Source: LZORAL124-50-18 sp051208045
GTDB lineage: Bacteria > Pseudomonadota > Gammaproteobacteria > Pseudomonadales > Oleiphilaceae
Length of the DNA: 64,000 nt
Reading direction: 5' to 3'
NCBI GenBank assembly: GCA_051208045.1
Contig: JBPJFY010000017.1
Coordinates: forward strand, 1 to 64,000
The translations under genes were made by a program, and so were the position numbers. Every line of letters begins with the position of its first letter. Position 1 is the stretch's first letter. Positions 31,479-40,844 of the stretch are shown one piece after another. The notes under the pieces were generated by a model, which was not told where the DNA came from, searched no databases, and worked only from the letters and a program-made list of their open reading frames with translations.

Positions 31479-34298
31479 ATGGATAAGATTCTTGTTAGAG
31501 GGGCCAGAACCCATAACCTGAAAAACATAAATCTTGAATTACCACGAGACAAGTTGATTGTCATCACCGGCCTTAGCGGATCAGGTAAGTCCTCTCTTGC
31601 CTTTGATACCTTGTATGCGGAGGGCCAACGTCGATACGTCGAGTCACTGTCTACGTACGCCCGTCAGTTTTTATCCATGATGGAAAAACCGGATGTCGAC
31701 CATATAGAAGGACTGTCCCCCGCCATTTCTATCGAGCAGAAGTCCACTTCGCACAATCCTCGATCGACCGTAGGCACCATCACGGAAATTTATGATTACC
31801 TCCGATTACTCTTCGCTCGCGTGGGCACACCCACTTGCCCAACTCACCAGCTGCCGCTCACCGCTCAAACGATTGGCCAAATGGTCGATCACGTACTCGA
31901 AATGGAAGAAGGCAGCAAGATGCTAATGCTTGCCCCCGTGATAAAGGAGAAAAAAGGCGAACACCTCCATGTGATCGATAAGCTCAAAAAAGAAGGATTT
32001 ATTCGTGCGCGCATCGACGGCATCATTATTGAGATTGACGAAGCACCGGCCCTCGAGAAAAACAAAAAACACACCATAGAGGTGGTCGTTGACCGTTTTA
32101 AAGTAAAAGAAGACATCAACCTGAGGCTGGCGGAATCATTCGAAACAGCACTGGAACTATCAGATGGCATCGCCATTATTGCACCGTTTGACGGGGGCGA
32201 GGAAACCGTATTTTCCTCAAAATTCTCCTGCCCCCACTGCGGCTATGCCATCCGGGAACTGGAGCCTCGGCTGTTTTCATTTAACAATCCCTCAGGCGCG
32301 TGCCCAGACTGCGACGGCCTGGGTGTTAAGCAGTTTTTCGATAGCGACAAAATTGTACAAAACGCTGAACTCAACCTGGCAGAAGGAGCAATCAAAGGCT
32401 GGGATCGCAGAACCGTTTATTACTATCAAATGTTGGAGAGTGTCGCTAAGCATTATGACGTCGATATTGCACAACCGTTTGAACAGCTGCCGGACACATT
32501 CCAGCGCGCTGTATTGTACGGCAGCGGCAAACAAGCTATTCGTTTTGACTATATAAACTCCAAGGGAGACATCATTCAACGCTCACATCCGTTCGAAGGC
32601 GTCATACCGAACCTTGAGCGGCGATACCGTGAAACCGACTCACAAGGCGTACGCGAAGAACTCGCCAAGCTGCTCGCCAACAAAAAGTGTGACACTTGTC
32701 ATGGCTCTCGCCTGAACGAAGCAGCACGCCATGTGTTTGTTACCGATAAGCGCCTCCCGGATCTCACCCAACTATCCATTCAAAACAGTCACACATTCTT
32801 TCAAAACCTTCACTTGTCTGGCCACAAAGAAGAAATAGCCTCGAAGATAGTCAAGGAAATTAACCTGCGCCTCCAGTTTCTCATCAACGTGGGCCTGGAC
32901 TACTTGAGCCTCGACCGCAGTGCGGAAACCTTGTCCGGAGGAGAAGCACAAAGGATTCGACTTGCCAGCCAGATTGGCGCAGGCCTTGTTGGAGTAATGT
33001 ACATATTAGACGAACCCTCCATTGGCCTTCACCAACGAGACAATGACCGCCTGTTAAATACACTGATACATCTGCGGGACCTCGGCAACACACTCATCGT
33101 GGTTGAGCACGACGAAGATGCCATCCGTGCTGCAGACCACGTGATTGACATTGGCCCAGGTGCTGGTGTGCACGGCGGCGAAATCATTGCGCAAGGCACC
33201 CCAAAGGAAGTAGAGAACACTCTATCTTCCGTTACCGGGGACTATTTATCCGGAAGAAAAAAGATCGAAGTCCCTTCGAAGCGTCACCCCCCCATGGCAA
33301 ACAAATGGCTCACACTCAAAGGCGCTGATGCCAACAATTTACGTTCAGTGGAACTGAACATACCTGCCGGTTTATTCACCTGCGTCACCGGTGTATCGGG
33401 ATCCGGCAAATCAACATTGATCAACCACACGCTCTACCCTATCTTGGCCCATAAGTTAAACGGCGCGAATGCCCTACCCCAGAATTACAAAAGCATCAAA
33501 GGCTTAGGCCACTTTGATAAAGTCATTGATATAGACCAAAGCCCTATTGGACGCACCCCGCGATCAAACCCAGCAACATACACCGGTTTATTCACCCCAA
33601 TAAGGGAGCTATTTTCCAACACTAAGGAGTCACGTTCCCGTGGCTACAAGCCTGGCAGATTTAGTTTCAATGTAAAAGGTGGACGCTGTGAGGCCTGCCA
33701 AGGGGACGGAGTAATAAAAGTAGAAATGCACTTCCTGCCAGATATTTATGTACCCTGTGACGAATGCCACGGCAAACGATATAACCGTGAAACACTGGAT
33801 ATCAAGTATAAAAACAAAAGCATTCATGAAGTGCTGGAAATGACCGTGGAAGAAGCACTGCAATTCTTCGAGTCCGTGCCTTTTTTATTCAGAAAACTTC
33901 AAACGCTTATGGATGTCGGTTTGGGTTATATCAAAATCGGACAAAACGCTGCTACACTTTCCGGTGGTGAAGCACAGCGGGTTAAACTTGCCAAAGAACT
34001 ATCAAAGAGGTCAACAGGTAAAACAATATATATCTTGGATGAACCCACAACGGGACTTCACTTTTACGACATCCAGCAACTACTGGAGGTACTGTTTAGA
34101 CTGCGAGACTCTGGCAATACAGTCATTGTGATTGAACACAATCTTGATGTGATAAAAACCGCAGACTGGATCATCGACCTGGGACCGGAAGGTGGCGACA
34201 ATGGCGGCACTATTGTCGTAGAAGGTACTCCTGAACAAATCTGTGACTCAGCAGCATCCCATACCGGGAAATACCTCAGACCGCTTTTGAACACTTAA
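31479..34298 (+). CDS. uvrA: UvrABC excinuclease subunit A
   Basis: A 939-residue damage-recognition ATPase of nucleotide excision repair. It has two ABC ATPase modules: Walker A GLSGSGKS at residues 31-38 and GVSGSGKST at 638-646, each with a late signature (LSGGEAQRI and LSGGEAQRV) and Walker B (YILDEPSIGLH and YILDEPTTGLH). Two zinc modules are present, CPHCG...CPDCDG near residue 250 and CEACQGDG...CDECHG near 740. It starts at ATG 31479 after TGAGGAAG. No consensus LexA box is visible in the 150 bp upstream. Confidence 0.98.
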   Translation: MDKILVRGARTHNLKNINLELPRDKLIVITGLSGSGKSSLAFDTLYAEGQRRYVESLSTYARQFLSMMEKPDVDHIEGLSPAISIEQKSTSHNPRSTVGTITEIYDYLRLLFARVGTPTCPTHQLPLTAQTIGQMVDHVLEMEEGSKMLMLAPVIKEKKGEHLHVIDKLKKEGFIRARIDGIIIEIDEAPALEKNKKHTIEVVVDRFKVKEDINLRLAESFETALELSDGIAIIAPFDGGEETVFSSKFSCPHCGYAIRELEPRLFSFNNPSGACPDCDGLGVKQFFDSDKIVQNAELNLAEGAIKGWDRRTVYYYQMLESVAKHYDVDIAQPFEQLPDTFQRAVLYGSGKQAIRFDYINSKGDIIQRSHPFEGVIPNLERRYRETDSQGVREELAKLLANKKCDTCHGSRLNEAARHVFVTDKRLPDLTQLSIQNSHTFFQNLHLSGHKEEIASKIVKEINLRLQFLINVGLDYLSLDRSAETLSGGEAQRIRLASQIGAGLVGVMYILDEPSIGLHQRDNDRLLNTLIHLRDLGNTLIVVEHDEDAIRAADHVIDIGPGAGVHGGEIIAQGTPKEVENTLSSVTGDYLSGRKKIEVPSKRHPPMANKWLTLKGADANNLRSVELNIPAGLFTCVTGVSGSGKSTLINHTLYPILAHKLNGANALPQNYKSIKGLGHFDKVIDIDQSPIGRTPRSNPATYTGLFTPIRELFSNTKESRSRGYKPGRFSFNVKGGRCEACQGDGVIKVEMHFLPDIYVPCDECHGKRYNRETLDIKYKNKSIHEVLEMTVEEALQFFESVPFLFRKLQTLMDVGLGYIKIGQNAATLSGGEAQRVKLAKELSKRSTGKTIYILDEPTTGLHFYDIQQLLEVLFRLRDSGNTVIVIEHNLDVIKTADWIIDLGPEGGDNGGTIVVEGTPEQICDSAASHTGKYLRPLLNT

Positions 34299-34314
34299 TA
34301 GCAAAGCTCCAAAC

Positions 34315-34346
34315 AAAAAAACCGAGACAATCGCCTCGGTTTTTTT
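34315..34346. terminator. Bidirectional terminator between uvrA and rplQ
   Basis: AAAAAAACCGAG (34315-34326) and CTCGGTTTTTTT (34335-34346) form a perfect 12-bp stem with an 8-nt loop and T runs in both directions. It ends uvrA from the left and the ribosomal cluster (rplQ) from the right. Confidence 0.93.
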
Positions 34347-34360
34347 CCTGAAAAGCCGAC

Positions 34361-34744
34361 TTATTCGTCGTCTTCTGCCGCTGCTACTGGTCGATCAACT
34401 AACTCGACGTAAGCCATCGGCGCATTATCACCCGCTCGGTTTCCGCACTTAAGAATACGGAGATAACCACCTGGACGATCCTGGTAACGTGGACCCAGCT
34501 CATTAAAAAGCTTAGTCACAGTGTCACGATCTCTCAGCCTGGCAAAAGCCAGTCGTCGATTCGCCACAGAGTCTACTTTCGCCAGAGTAATTAACGGCTC
34601 AGCCACACGGCGCAGCTCTTTTGCTTTTGGCAGTGTTGTCTTAATCAACTCATGCTCAACCAAAGACGCTGCCATGTTTTTGAACATCGCCTTTCGATGC
34701 GTACTATTTCTATTAAATTTTCGACCACTCTTACGATGTCGCAT
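34361..34744 (-). CDS. rplQ: 50S ribosomal protein L17
   Basis: A 127-residue L17 beginning MRHRKSGRKFNRNSTHRKAM, the standard start, with the conserved RRVAEPLITLAK and RILKCGNRAGDNAPMAYVEL. Last gene of the alpha cluster, following rpoA by 30 bp, as in E. coli. It ends just before the shared terminator. Confidence 0.98.
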   Translation of the reverse strand: MRHRKSGRKFNRNSTHRKAMFKNMAASLVEHELIKTTLPKAKELRRVAEPLITLAKVDSVANRRLAFARLRDRDTVTKLFNELGPRYQDRPGGYLRILKCGNRAGDNAPMAYVELVDRPVAAAEDDE

Positions 34745-34774
34745 TTTACTGATCCTTTATCTACTTCAACCTGG

Positions 34775-35779
34775 TTAGCCGCCTAACACACGGTCGTCGC
34801 CTTTCAAGCTGGCAGGCGGCCAATTTTCGAGCCGCATACCCAACGACAAACCACGAGATGCCAAAACATCTTTAATCTCTGTTAGAGACTTTTTCCCCAG
34901 ATTGGGGGTTTTAAGAAGCTCTACTTCAGTGCGCTGAATTAAATCGCCGATGTAATAAATATTTTCTGCCTTCAAGCAGTTCGCTGAACGAACAGTAAGC
35001 TCAAGATCATCAACAGGCCTCAAAAGAATAGGATCAACTTCTTCTTCCTCTTCCACCTGCTCTGGTTCTTTCTCATTGTCGAAATCAACAAATACTGCCA
35101 GTTGCTGCTGCAAAATGGTCGCAGCCCGACGAATAGACTCTTCAGGATCAATTGTTCCATTTGTTTCCAGATCAATAATCAACTTATCCAAATCAGTTCG
35201 CTGTTCAACACGCGCATTCTCAACAGAATAAGACACGCGTAAAACGGGGCTGAAGGATGCATCAAGCTGAAGACGCCCAATGGCTCTTGTTTCGTCATCT
35301 GCAGACTGTCTCTGATCCGCTGGCTCGTATCCTCGACCTCTCACCACTTTTAGCCGCAGATTAATCCCGTTAGAATTACTGAGGTTACAAATATGGTGTG
35401 AGGGATTCACGATCTCAACATCATGATCAAGCTGAATGTCTGCAGCTGTGACTACACCAGGACCAGTCTTGGCAATCGTCAATACAGCCTCATCCTTATT
35501 GTGCATTTTTATTGCCAAACCTTTAAGGTTCAACAAAATTTCAATCACATCTTCTTGCACGCCTTCAATCGCACTGTACTCGTGCAACACACCATCAATT
35601 TCGGCTTCTACAACTGCGCATCCGGGCATGGATGAAAGAAGAATACGCCGTAACGCACTTCCCAATGTATGCCCAAACCCCCTTTCTAATGGCTCCAACG
35701 TAACCTTGGCATGTGTAGTACTAACTTCCTGTACTTCAATATTACGAGGATTAAGGAATTCACTCACTGAACGCTGCAT
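34775..35779 (-). CDS. rpoA: RNA polymerase alpha subunit
   Basis: A 334-residue alpha subunit. The N-terminal assembly domain (about residues 1-235) contains LEPLERGFGHTLGSALRRILLSSMPG. An acidic linker (EEEEEVDP) follows. The C-terminal domain binds UP elements and activators: RSANCLKAENIYYIGDLIQRTE, LLKTPNLGKKSLTEIKDVLASRGLSLGMRLENWPP. It lies between rpsD and rplQ, with 38 and 30 bp gaps. Confidence 0.98.
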   Translation of the reverse strand: MQRSVSEFLNPRNIEVQEVSTTHAKVTLEPLERGFGHTLGSALRRILLSSMPGCAVVEAEIDGVLHEYSAIEGVQEDVIEILLNLKGLAIKMHNKDEAVLTIAKTGPGVVTAADIQLDHDVEIVNPSHHICNLSNSNGINLRLKVVRGRGYEPADQRQSADDETRAIGRLQLDASFSPVLRVSYSVENARVEQRTDLDKLIIDLETNGTIDPEESIRRAATILQQQLAVFVDFDNEKEPEQVEEEEEVDPILLRPVDDLELTVRSANCLKAENIYYIGDLIQRTEVELLKTPNLGKKSLTEIKDVLASRGLSLGMRLENWPPASLKGDDRVLGG

Positions 35780-35817
35780 TGTTTCCCCTACGCATTAATG
35801 GTTTAGTATTTAATAAA

Positions 35818-36438
35818 TTACTTAGAGTAAAGCTCGACTATCAGATTCTCATTGATATCCGCTGACAAATCTGCTCTTTCGGGGGCGTTTTTGAAAGTAC
35901 CGGACAGCTTGTTCGCATCCACTTCCACCCACTCAATTGGAGCTCGATTTGCAGACAGCTCTAGAGCACCCTTGATTCTCAACTGATTCTTCGCTTTTTC
36001 ACGAATTGAAATCACGTCACCAGCCTTCACTTGGTAAGACGGGATATTCAAAACACTGTCATTTACGAGAATGCTCTTATGAGATACCAATTGTCTGGCT
36101 TCGGCACGGGTTGAACCAAACCCCATGCGGTACACAACATTATCCAGTCGCTGTTCAAGCAACTGAAGCAGGTTTTCACCGGTTGCACCTTTTAACCGAG
36201 CAGCTTCTTTATAGTAGTTTCGGAATTGTTTTTCCAATACGCCATAAATTCTACGTACTTTTTGCTTTTCACGCAGCTGAAGACCGTAGTCTGAAAGTCT
36301 TCCTCTTCGGGCTCCGTGCTGACCTGGAGCAGTTTCCAAGTTGCACTTGCTGTCAAGAGCCTTAGCGCCGCTTTTCAGGAAAAGATCAGTACCTTCACGA
36401 CGAGAAAGCTTACACTTGGGACCGATATATCTAGCCAT
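35818..36438 (-). CDS. rpsD: 30S ribosomal protein S4
   Basis: A 206-residue S4 (ARYIGPKCKLSRREGTDLFLKSG...; S4 RNA-binding domain RLDNVVYRMGFGSTRAEARQLVSH). S4 starts 16S assembly and in enterics also represses the alpha operon by binding the rpsM leader. The N-terminal zinc knuckle of some S4 proteins is absent (only one Cys in this region). Confidence 0.98.
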   Translation of the reverse strand: MARYIGPKCKLSRREGTDLFLKSGAKALDSKCNLETAPGQHGARRGRLSDYGLQLREKQKVRRIYGVLEKQFRNYYKEAARLKGATGENLLQLLEQRLDNVVYRMGFGSTRAEARQLVSHKSILVNDSVLNIPSYQVKAGDVISIREKAKNQLRIKGALELSANRAPIEWVEVDANKLSGTFKNAPERADLSADINENLIVELYSK

Positions 36439-36448
36439 TTATGTCTCC

Positions 36449-36838
36449 TTATACTCGACGTTTCTTAGGTGGTCTACACCCATTATGAGGAATGGGGGTT
36501 ACATCTGTGATGTTGTTAATTTTGTATCCACATGCGTTTAACGCTCTTACTGCGGATTCGCGACCGGGGCCCGGTCCTTTAACTAACACGTCCAGATTTT
36601 TCAAACCGTATTCAGCAGCCGCATTACCGGCTCTTTCAGCTGCTACCTGCGCAGCAAAAGGTGTGCTCTTTCGTGAACCACGAAATCCAGAACCACCGGA
36701 GGTTGCCCAACTAAGTGCATTACCCTGGCGATCTGTAATGGTTACGATAGTGTTGTTGAATGATGCGTGAATATGAGCAACTCCATCAACAACCGTCTTT
36801 TTAACCTTTTTACGGGTACGTTGTCCTGGCTTAGCCAT
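36449..36838 (-). CDS. rpsK: 30S ribosomal protein S11
   Basis: A 129-residue S11, starting MAKPGQRTRKKVKKTVVDG and ending in the basic NGCRPPKKRRV. ATG 36838 is used; a TTG two codons upstream is ignored. S11 forms part of the platform near the E site and lies between rpsM (13 bp) and rpsD (10 bp). Confidence 0.98.
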   Translation of the reverse strand: MAKPGQRTRKKVKKTVVDGVAHIHASFNNTIVTITDRQGNALSWATSGGSGFRGSRKSTPFAAQVAAERAGNAAAEYGLKNLDVLVKGPGPGRESAVRALNACGYKINNITDVTPIPHNGCRPPKKRRV

Positions 36839-36851
36839 GTTCAATTAATTC

Positions 36852-37208
36852 CTATTTTCTAATTGGTTTACGTGGGCCCTTACGCGTACGAGCATTCGTC
36901 TTAGAGCGCTGTCCTCGTACGGGCAGGCTGTGACGATGTCTCAATCCGCGATAGCATCCCAGATCTTTTAACCGTTTAATGTTCATTTGAACTTCACGAC
37001 GGAGGTCACCCTCGACAATCAAGCCACCAATCTCAGTTCGTAACGCATCCAATTGTTCATCAGACAGGTCTTTCACTTGCTTCGTTGGTTCAATGCTTGT
37101 TGCTTCGCAAAGTTTGTAGGCTGTAGTTTTACCCACCCCATAGATGTAGGTGAGAGAAATCACAGCGTGCTTATTGTCGGGTATATTCACGCCAGCAATA
37201 CGTGCCAT
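36852..37208 (-). CDS. rpsM: 30S ribosomal protein S13
   Basis: A 118-residue S13 (MARIAGVNIPDNKHAVISLTYIYGVG; basic end TNARTRKGPRKPIRK). It sits in the 30S head and contacts the P-site tRNA. First gene of the alpha cluster; the 117-bp gap to rpmJ holds a long hairpin. Confidence 0.98.
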   Translation of the reverse strand: MARIAGVNIPDNKHAVISLTYIYGVGKTTAYKLCEATSIEPTKQVKDLSDEQLDALRTEIGGLIVEGDLRREVQMNIKRLKDLGCYRGLRHRHSLPVRGQRSKTNARTRKGPRKPIRK

Positions 37209-37270
37209 GATACTTTATCTCCAATTTACACTTTGCTATTAAAGTTAAACGCCTTTGTTAAAAAAGGCGC

Positions 37271-37313
37271 AAAATAATAGCGCCTGATTGATCACAAATC
37301 AAGCGCTATTTTC
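37271..37313 (-). terminator. Hairpin at the spc/alpha boundary
   Basis: AATAGCGC (37276-37283) with GCGCTATT (37303-37310) and inner TGATT (37285-37289) with AATCA (37297-37301), one mismatch, form a 13-bp stem. On the minus strand it is followed by ATTTTG. It follows rpmJ by 15 bp and may end or attenuate the spc message before rpsM, or belong to the alpha-operon leader. Confidence 0.6.
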
Positions 37314-37325
37314 GTCTATTCGCTA

Positions 37326-37439
37326 TTAGCCTTGGCGTTGCTTATGACGTGGCTCTTTACAGATAACTCTGACAGAGCCATTTCGACGAATTATTTTGCA
37401 ACTTCTGCAAATCTTTTTTACAGATGCTCTTACTTTCAT
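37326..37439 (-). CDS. rpmJ: 50S ribosomal protein L36
   Basis: A 37-residue protein, MKVRASVKKICRSCKIIRRN then GSVRVICKEPRHKQRQG. The C-x2-C, C and H zinc ligands (CRSC, IC, RH) mark the zinc-binding form of L36. It sits between secY and rpsM, its normal place at the end of the spc cluster. Confidence 0.97.
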   Translation of the reverse strand: MKVRASVKKICRSCKIIRRNGSVRVICKEPRHKQRQG

Positions 37440-37475
37440 ATCGATTCCACCCAATATGTTTAACAGATTCAGGAG

Positions 37476-38801
37476 TTAGCTTCCTAACCCGCTTCGTCCA
37501 TAATTTTTAAGATTAGACTTTTTCATTAATGATTCGTACTGATGAGACATCAAATGCGACTGCACCTGCGCCATAAAATCCATCACCACAACCACAACAA
37601 TCAAAAGCGAGGTCCCCCCAAAATAAAAGGGAACGTTCCAAGCTACGACCAAAAACTCAGGTAGCAAGGAAACAGCGGCTATATAGAGCGCACCGAATAT
37701 TGTTAACTTGGTCAATACACCGTCGATATACTTAGCGGTTTGATCCCCTGGCCTTATACCAGGTATAAACGCACCCGATTTTTTCAAATTGTCAGCAACT
37801 TCTCTCGGGTTATACATCAACGCAGTATAAAAGAAGCAGAAAAATATCACTGCTCCCGCAAACAATACAATATACAACGGTTGACTGGGCGCCAGCGCTT
37901 GTGACACATCGGCAAGCCATTGCATACCTTCGGATTGACCAAACCATTGCCCCATTGAAGCTGGGAACAAAAGCAAGCTTGATGCAAAAATAGGCGGGAT
38001 TACACCAGCCATATTCACTTTCAAGGGTAGGTGACTGCTTTGCTGCGCATATACCTTTCGGCCCTGCTGACGTTTAGCGTAGTTAACCGTGATTCTCCGT
38101 TGTCCCCGCTCCATAAAAACGATAAAACCAACGATTACCACGGCAAACACCACGATTGCCAACAATGCCAGGACATTCAACTCACCTTGCCGCGCCGCTT
38201 CTAGAGATTGGCCGACGGCAGACGGGAAGCCCGCGACAATTCCAGCAAAAATCAAAAGCGAAATACCGTTTCCGATCCCTCGCTCTGTGATTTGTTCACC
38301 AAGCCACATTAAAAAGACTGCACCACACACAAAGGTAACAATAGCGACAAAATAAAAACTGAAATTTGTGCCGAATGTTACACCTTGAGACGCGAGACCC
38401 ACCGCAATACCCGTCGCTTGTATCGTCGCCAATGCGACGGTTCCATAACGAGTTAATTGGCTAATCTTTCGTCTGCCGGCTTCCCCTTCTTTTTTAAGCT
38501 GCTCCAACTGGGGACTCACTACCGTCAAAAGCTGCATGATAATCGACGCAGAAATGTAAGGCATGATACCGAGCGCAAAAATACTCATACGCTCAAGAGC
38601 CCCTCCTGAGAACATATTAAACAGACTCAATATTGTTCCCTGATTTTGCTCGAATAGTGCGGCCAATCGATCAGGATTGATTCCTGGAACAGGAATATGA
38701 GCTCCTACACGATAAATGACTATGGCCCAAAACACATACCATAGTCTCGCTTTTAGCTCTTCAAGCCCCTTCCCGACTGACGGTAATGGTGATTTTGCCA
38801 T
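37476..38801 (-). CDS. secY: Protein translocase subunit SecY
   Basis: A 441-residue channel of the Sec translocon with ten membrane segments. Signatures include YRVGAHIPVPGINP in the first helix region, the plug and helix-2 stretch FNMFSGGALERMSIFALGIMPYISASIIMQLL, and the ribosome/SecA loop around YAKRQQGRKVY. The end matches the family (NLKNYGRSGLGS). The start overlaps the rplO stop by one base (TAATG). Confidence 0.98.
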   Translation of the reverse strand: MAKSPLPSVGKGLEELKARLWYVFWAIVIYRVGAHIPVPGINPDRLAALFEQNQGTILSLFNMFSGGALERMSIFALGIMPYISASIIMQLLTVVSPQLEQLKKEGEAGRRKISQLTRYGTVALATIQATGIAVGLASQGVTFGTNFSFYFVAIVTFVCGAVFLMWLGEQITERGIGNGISLLIFAGIVAGFPSAVGQSLEAARQGELNVLALLAIVVFAVVIVGFIVFMERGQRRITVNYAKRQQGRKVYAQQSSHLPLKVNMAGVIPPIFASSLLLFPASMGQWFGQSEGMQWLADVSQALAPSQPLYIVLFAGAVIFFCFFYTALMYNPREVADNLKKSGAFIPGIRPGDQTAKYIDGVLTKLTIFGALYIAAVSLLPEFLVVAWNVPFYFGGTSLLIVVVVVMDFMAQVQSHLMSHQYESLMKKSNLKNYGRSGLGS

Positions 38802-39235
38802 TATTCTTCTACCTTACCACCTGCGGCTTGGATAACTTCAAGAGCACCTTTCGTTACGCCCAGACCTTTCAAAGTAACAGCTTTAGTCAGCTCACCTGAT
38901 TTAATCACTTTTACCTTTTTTACGGTCGCGCTCACGATGTTTGCTTTTTTCAGAACATCAATATCGATAACATCAACGTCCAGTTTTGCCAGTTCGTTCA
39001 ACCGAACTTCTTCGGTGAATTTTTGAACCCGAGAAGTAAAACCGAACTTGGGCAAACGACGTTGCAACGGTTGTTGACCACCCTCAAACCCTGGCTTCAC
39101 ACTACCACCGGAACGGGATTTCAAACCTTTGTGTCCACGTCCACCGGTTTTACCCAAACCGCTTCCAATTCCGCGACCTACACGTCTTGGCGCTTTCTTA
39201 GATCCCTCAGCAGGGCTCAATGTATTCAGCTTCAT
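38801..39235 (-). CDS. rplO: 50S ribosomal protein L15
   Basis: A 144-residue L15 (MKLNTLSPAEGSKKAPRRVG, GRGIGSGLGKTGGRGHKG). ATG 39235 gives the standard start and leaves one base after the rpmD stop; a longer frame from 39250 is ignored. It overlaps secY by one base, so translation is coupled. Confidence 0.98.
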   Translation of the reverse strand: MKLNTLSPAEGSKKAPRRVGRGIGSGLGKTGGRGHKGLKSRSGGSVKPGFEGGQQPLQRRLPKFGFTSRVQKFTEEVRLNELAKLDVDVIDIDVLKKANIVSATVKKVKVIKSGELTKAVTLKGLGVTKGALEVIQAAGGKVEE

Positions 39236-39236
39236 A

Positions 39237-39425
39237 TCACTCACCCACAACCTTGACCATGTAGTTGACTTTGTTGATCATTCCTCGAACTGCAGGAGTA
39301 TCTTCAACTTCGACGGTATGACCGATTTTTCTCAGACCGAGTCCGCTGACACATGCCTGATGCGCAGGCAGCCTACCAATGGTACTTTTAACCAAGGTGA
39401 CTGAAATCATTTTCTTATCTGCCAT
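39237..39425 (-). CDS. rpmD: 50S ribosomal protein L30
   Basis: A 62-residue L30 (ISVTLVKSTIGRLPAHQACV, GLGLRKIGHTVEVEDTPAVR). The short bacterial form, in its standard place between rpsE and rplO with gaps of 4 and 1 bp. Confidence 0.98.
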   Translation of the reverse strand: MADKKMISVTLVKSTIGRLPAHQACVSGLGLRKIGHTVEVEDTPAVRGMINKVNYMVKVVGE

Positions 39426-39429
39426 GTCC

Positions 39430-39930
39430 TTACTCCACGATATCTTCTACAGTTTTACCACGCTTGGCAGCAACTGATTCTGGAGATGCCATTGCTTTCA
39501 AACCTTCAAAAGTGGCACGCACCACGTTGACTGGATTTGTAGAGCCGTAGCATTTAGCTAATACGTTTTGAACACCGGCTACTTCCAGCACTGCACGCAT
39601 CGCACCACCGGCAATGATACCGGTACCTTCAGATGCAGGCTGCATGAAGACTCGAGACGCGCCATGACGAGCATTAATAGGGTACTGCAATGTCGTACCA
39701 TTCAATGCAACATCAATCATGTTCTTTTTTGCAGATTCCATTGCTTTTTGAATTGCAACAGGCACTTCACGTGCTTTTCCTCTGCCAAACCCGACGCGCC
39801 CGTTACCGTCACCAACAACGGTAAGTGCCGTAAAACCGAAGATACGACCGCCTTTAACTACTTTAGCTACGCGGTTTACTTGAACGAGCTTTTCCTGAAG
39901 CTCGGGTGCTTTTTGTTCATTTAGACTCAC
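39430..39930 (-). CDS. rpsE: 30S ribosomal protein S5
   Basis: A 166-residue S5 with the double-stranded RNA-binding domain (LVQVNRVAKVVKGGRIFGFT, GDGNGRVGFGRGKAREVPVA) and C-terminal domain (GAMRAVLEVAGVQNVLAKCY). The loop VNRVAKVVKGG, where spectinomycin-resistance changes arise, looks wild type. Confidence 0.98.
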   Translation of the reverse strand: MSLNEQKAPELQEKLVQVNRVAKVVKGGRIFGFTALTVVGDGNGRVGFGRGKAREVPVAIQKAMESAKKNMIDVALNGTTLQYPINARHGASRVFMQPASEGTGIIAGGAMRAVLEVAGVQNVLAKCYGSTNPVNVVRATFEGLKAMASPESVAAKRGKTVEDIVE

Positions 39931-39941
39931 AACTAGACTCC

Positions 39942-40292
39942 TTAAAACTCTAATCCGGCTTCACGAGCAGCTTCAGCTAAAGCCTTAACTCGACCATGGT
40001 ATCGGAAGCCAGAACGATCAAAAGCAACCGAATTAACTCCTGCTTCTTTCGCACGCTCAGCGATCAACTTACCAACTTTTGTTGCAGCTTCGATATTACC
40101 TGTGCTGCCTTCACGTAGATCTTTTTGAACCGTAGAGGCTGTCGCTATAATTTTCGAGCCATCAGCAGAAATAATCTGCGCATAAATATGCCGTGGCGTG
40201 CGATGCACACAAAGACGAGTAACACCAGCCTCTCGCATATTCAGACGAGTTTTACGAGCACGACGCAATCTTGACTGTTTTTTGATATTCAT
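39942..40292 (-). CDS. rplR: 50S ribosomal protein L18
   Basis: A 116-residue L18 (RLRRARKTRLNMREAGVTRL, VHRTPRHIYAQIISADGSK, FDRSGFRYHGRVKALAEAAR). It binds 5S rRNA with L5. Gaps of 9 bp to rplF and 11 bp to rpsE. Confidence 0.98.
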   Translation of the reverse strand: MNIKKQSRLRRARKTRLNMREAGVTRLCVHRTPRHIYAQIISADGSKIIATASTVQKDLREGSTGNIEAATKVGKLIAERAKEAGVNSVAFDRSGFRYHGRVKALAEAAREAGLEF

Positions 40293-40301
40293 TTGGCTAC
40301 C

Positions 40302-40835
40302 CTACTTCTTCTTGGCTTCTTTACGGAGTACATTTTCATCCGCGTATCTAACCCCTTTGCCTTTGTATGGCTCAGGCGGTCTGAACGCTCTAATCTCAGC
40401 CGCAGCTTGACCGATTACTTGCTTGTCTATTCCCCGCAGTACAATTTCTGTCTGGGTAGGTGTTTCTGCAGTTACGCCTTCAGGCAGGTCGTAATTGACG
40501 GGATGAGAAAAACCTAAGGTCAGGTTTAAGATACTGCCTTTAGCCTGGGCTCGGTAACCAACACCGACCAGCTGGAGTTTCTTCTCAAATCCCTGTGAAA
40601 CACCCAAAACCATGTTATTCACAAGAGCTCGGGTAGTACCAGACATGGCACGTGCCTGTTTGCCATTATTTTTCGCGGCAAAGGTCAACGCGTTTTCTTC
40701 TTGCTTAATATCAACGAGATCATTGATCAGCATTTTAAGGGAGCCTTTACCGCCCTTAACTTCAATTTCACCTGACTGCATCTTGACTTCAACACCAGAC
40801 GGTAATGCAACAGGGCTATTCGCAACTCTAGACAT
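40302..40835 (-). CDS. rplF: 50S ribosomal protein L6
   Basis: A 177-residue L6 with two related domains and the C-terminal signature PEPYKGKGVRYADENVLRKE. It sits near the factor-binding centre of the 50S subunit. It follows rpsH by 9 bp. Confidence 0.98.
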   Translation of the reverse strand: MSRVANSPVALPSGVEVKMQSGEIEVKGGKGSLKMLINDLVDIKQEENALTFAAKNNGKQARAMSGTTRALVNNMVLGVSQGFEKKLQLVGVGYRAQAKGSILNLTLGFSHPVNYDLPEGVTAETPTQTEIVLRGIDKQVIGQAAAEIRAFRPPEPYKGKGVRYADENVLRKEAKKK

Positions 40836-40844
40836 CTTTGACTC

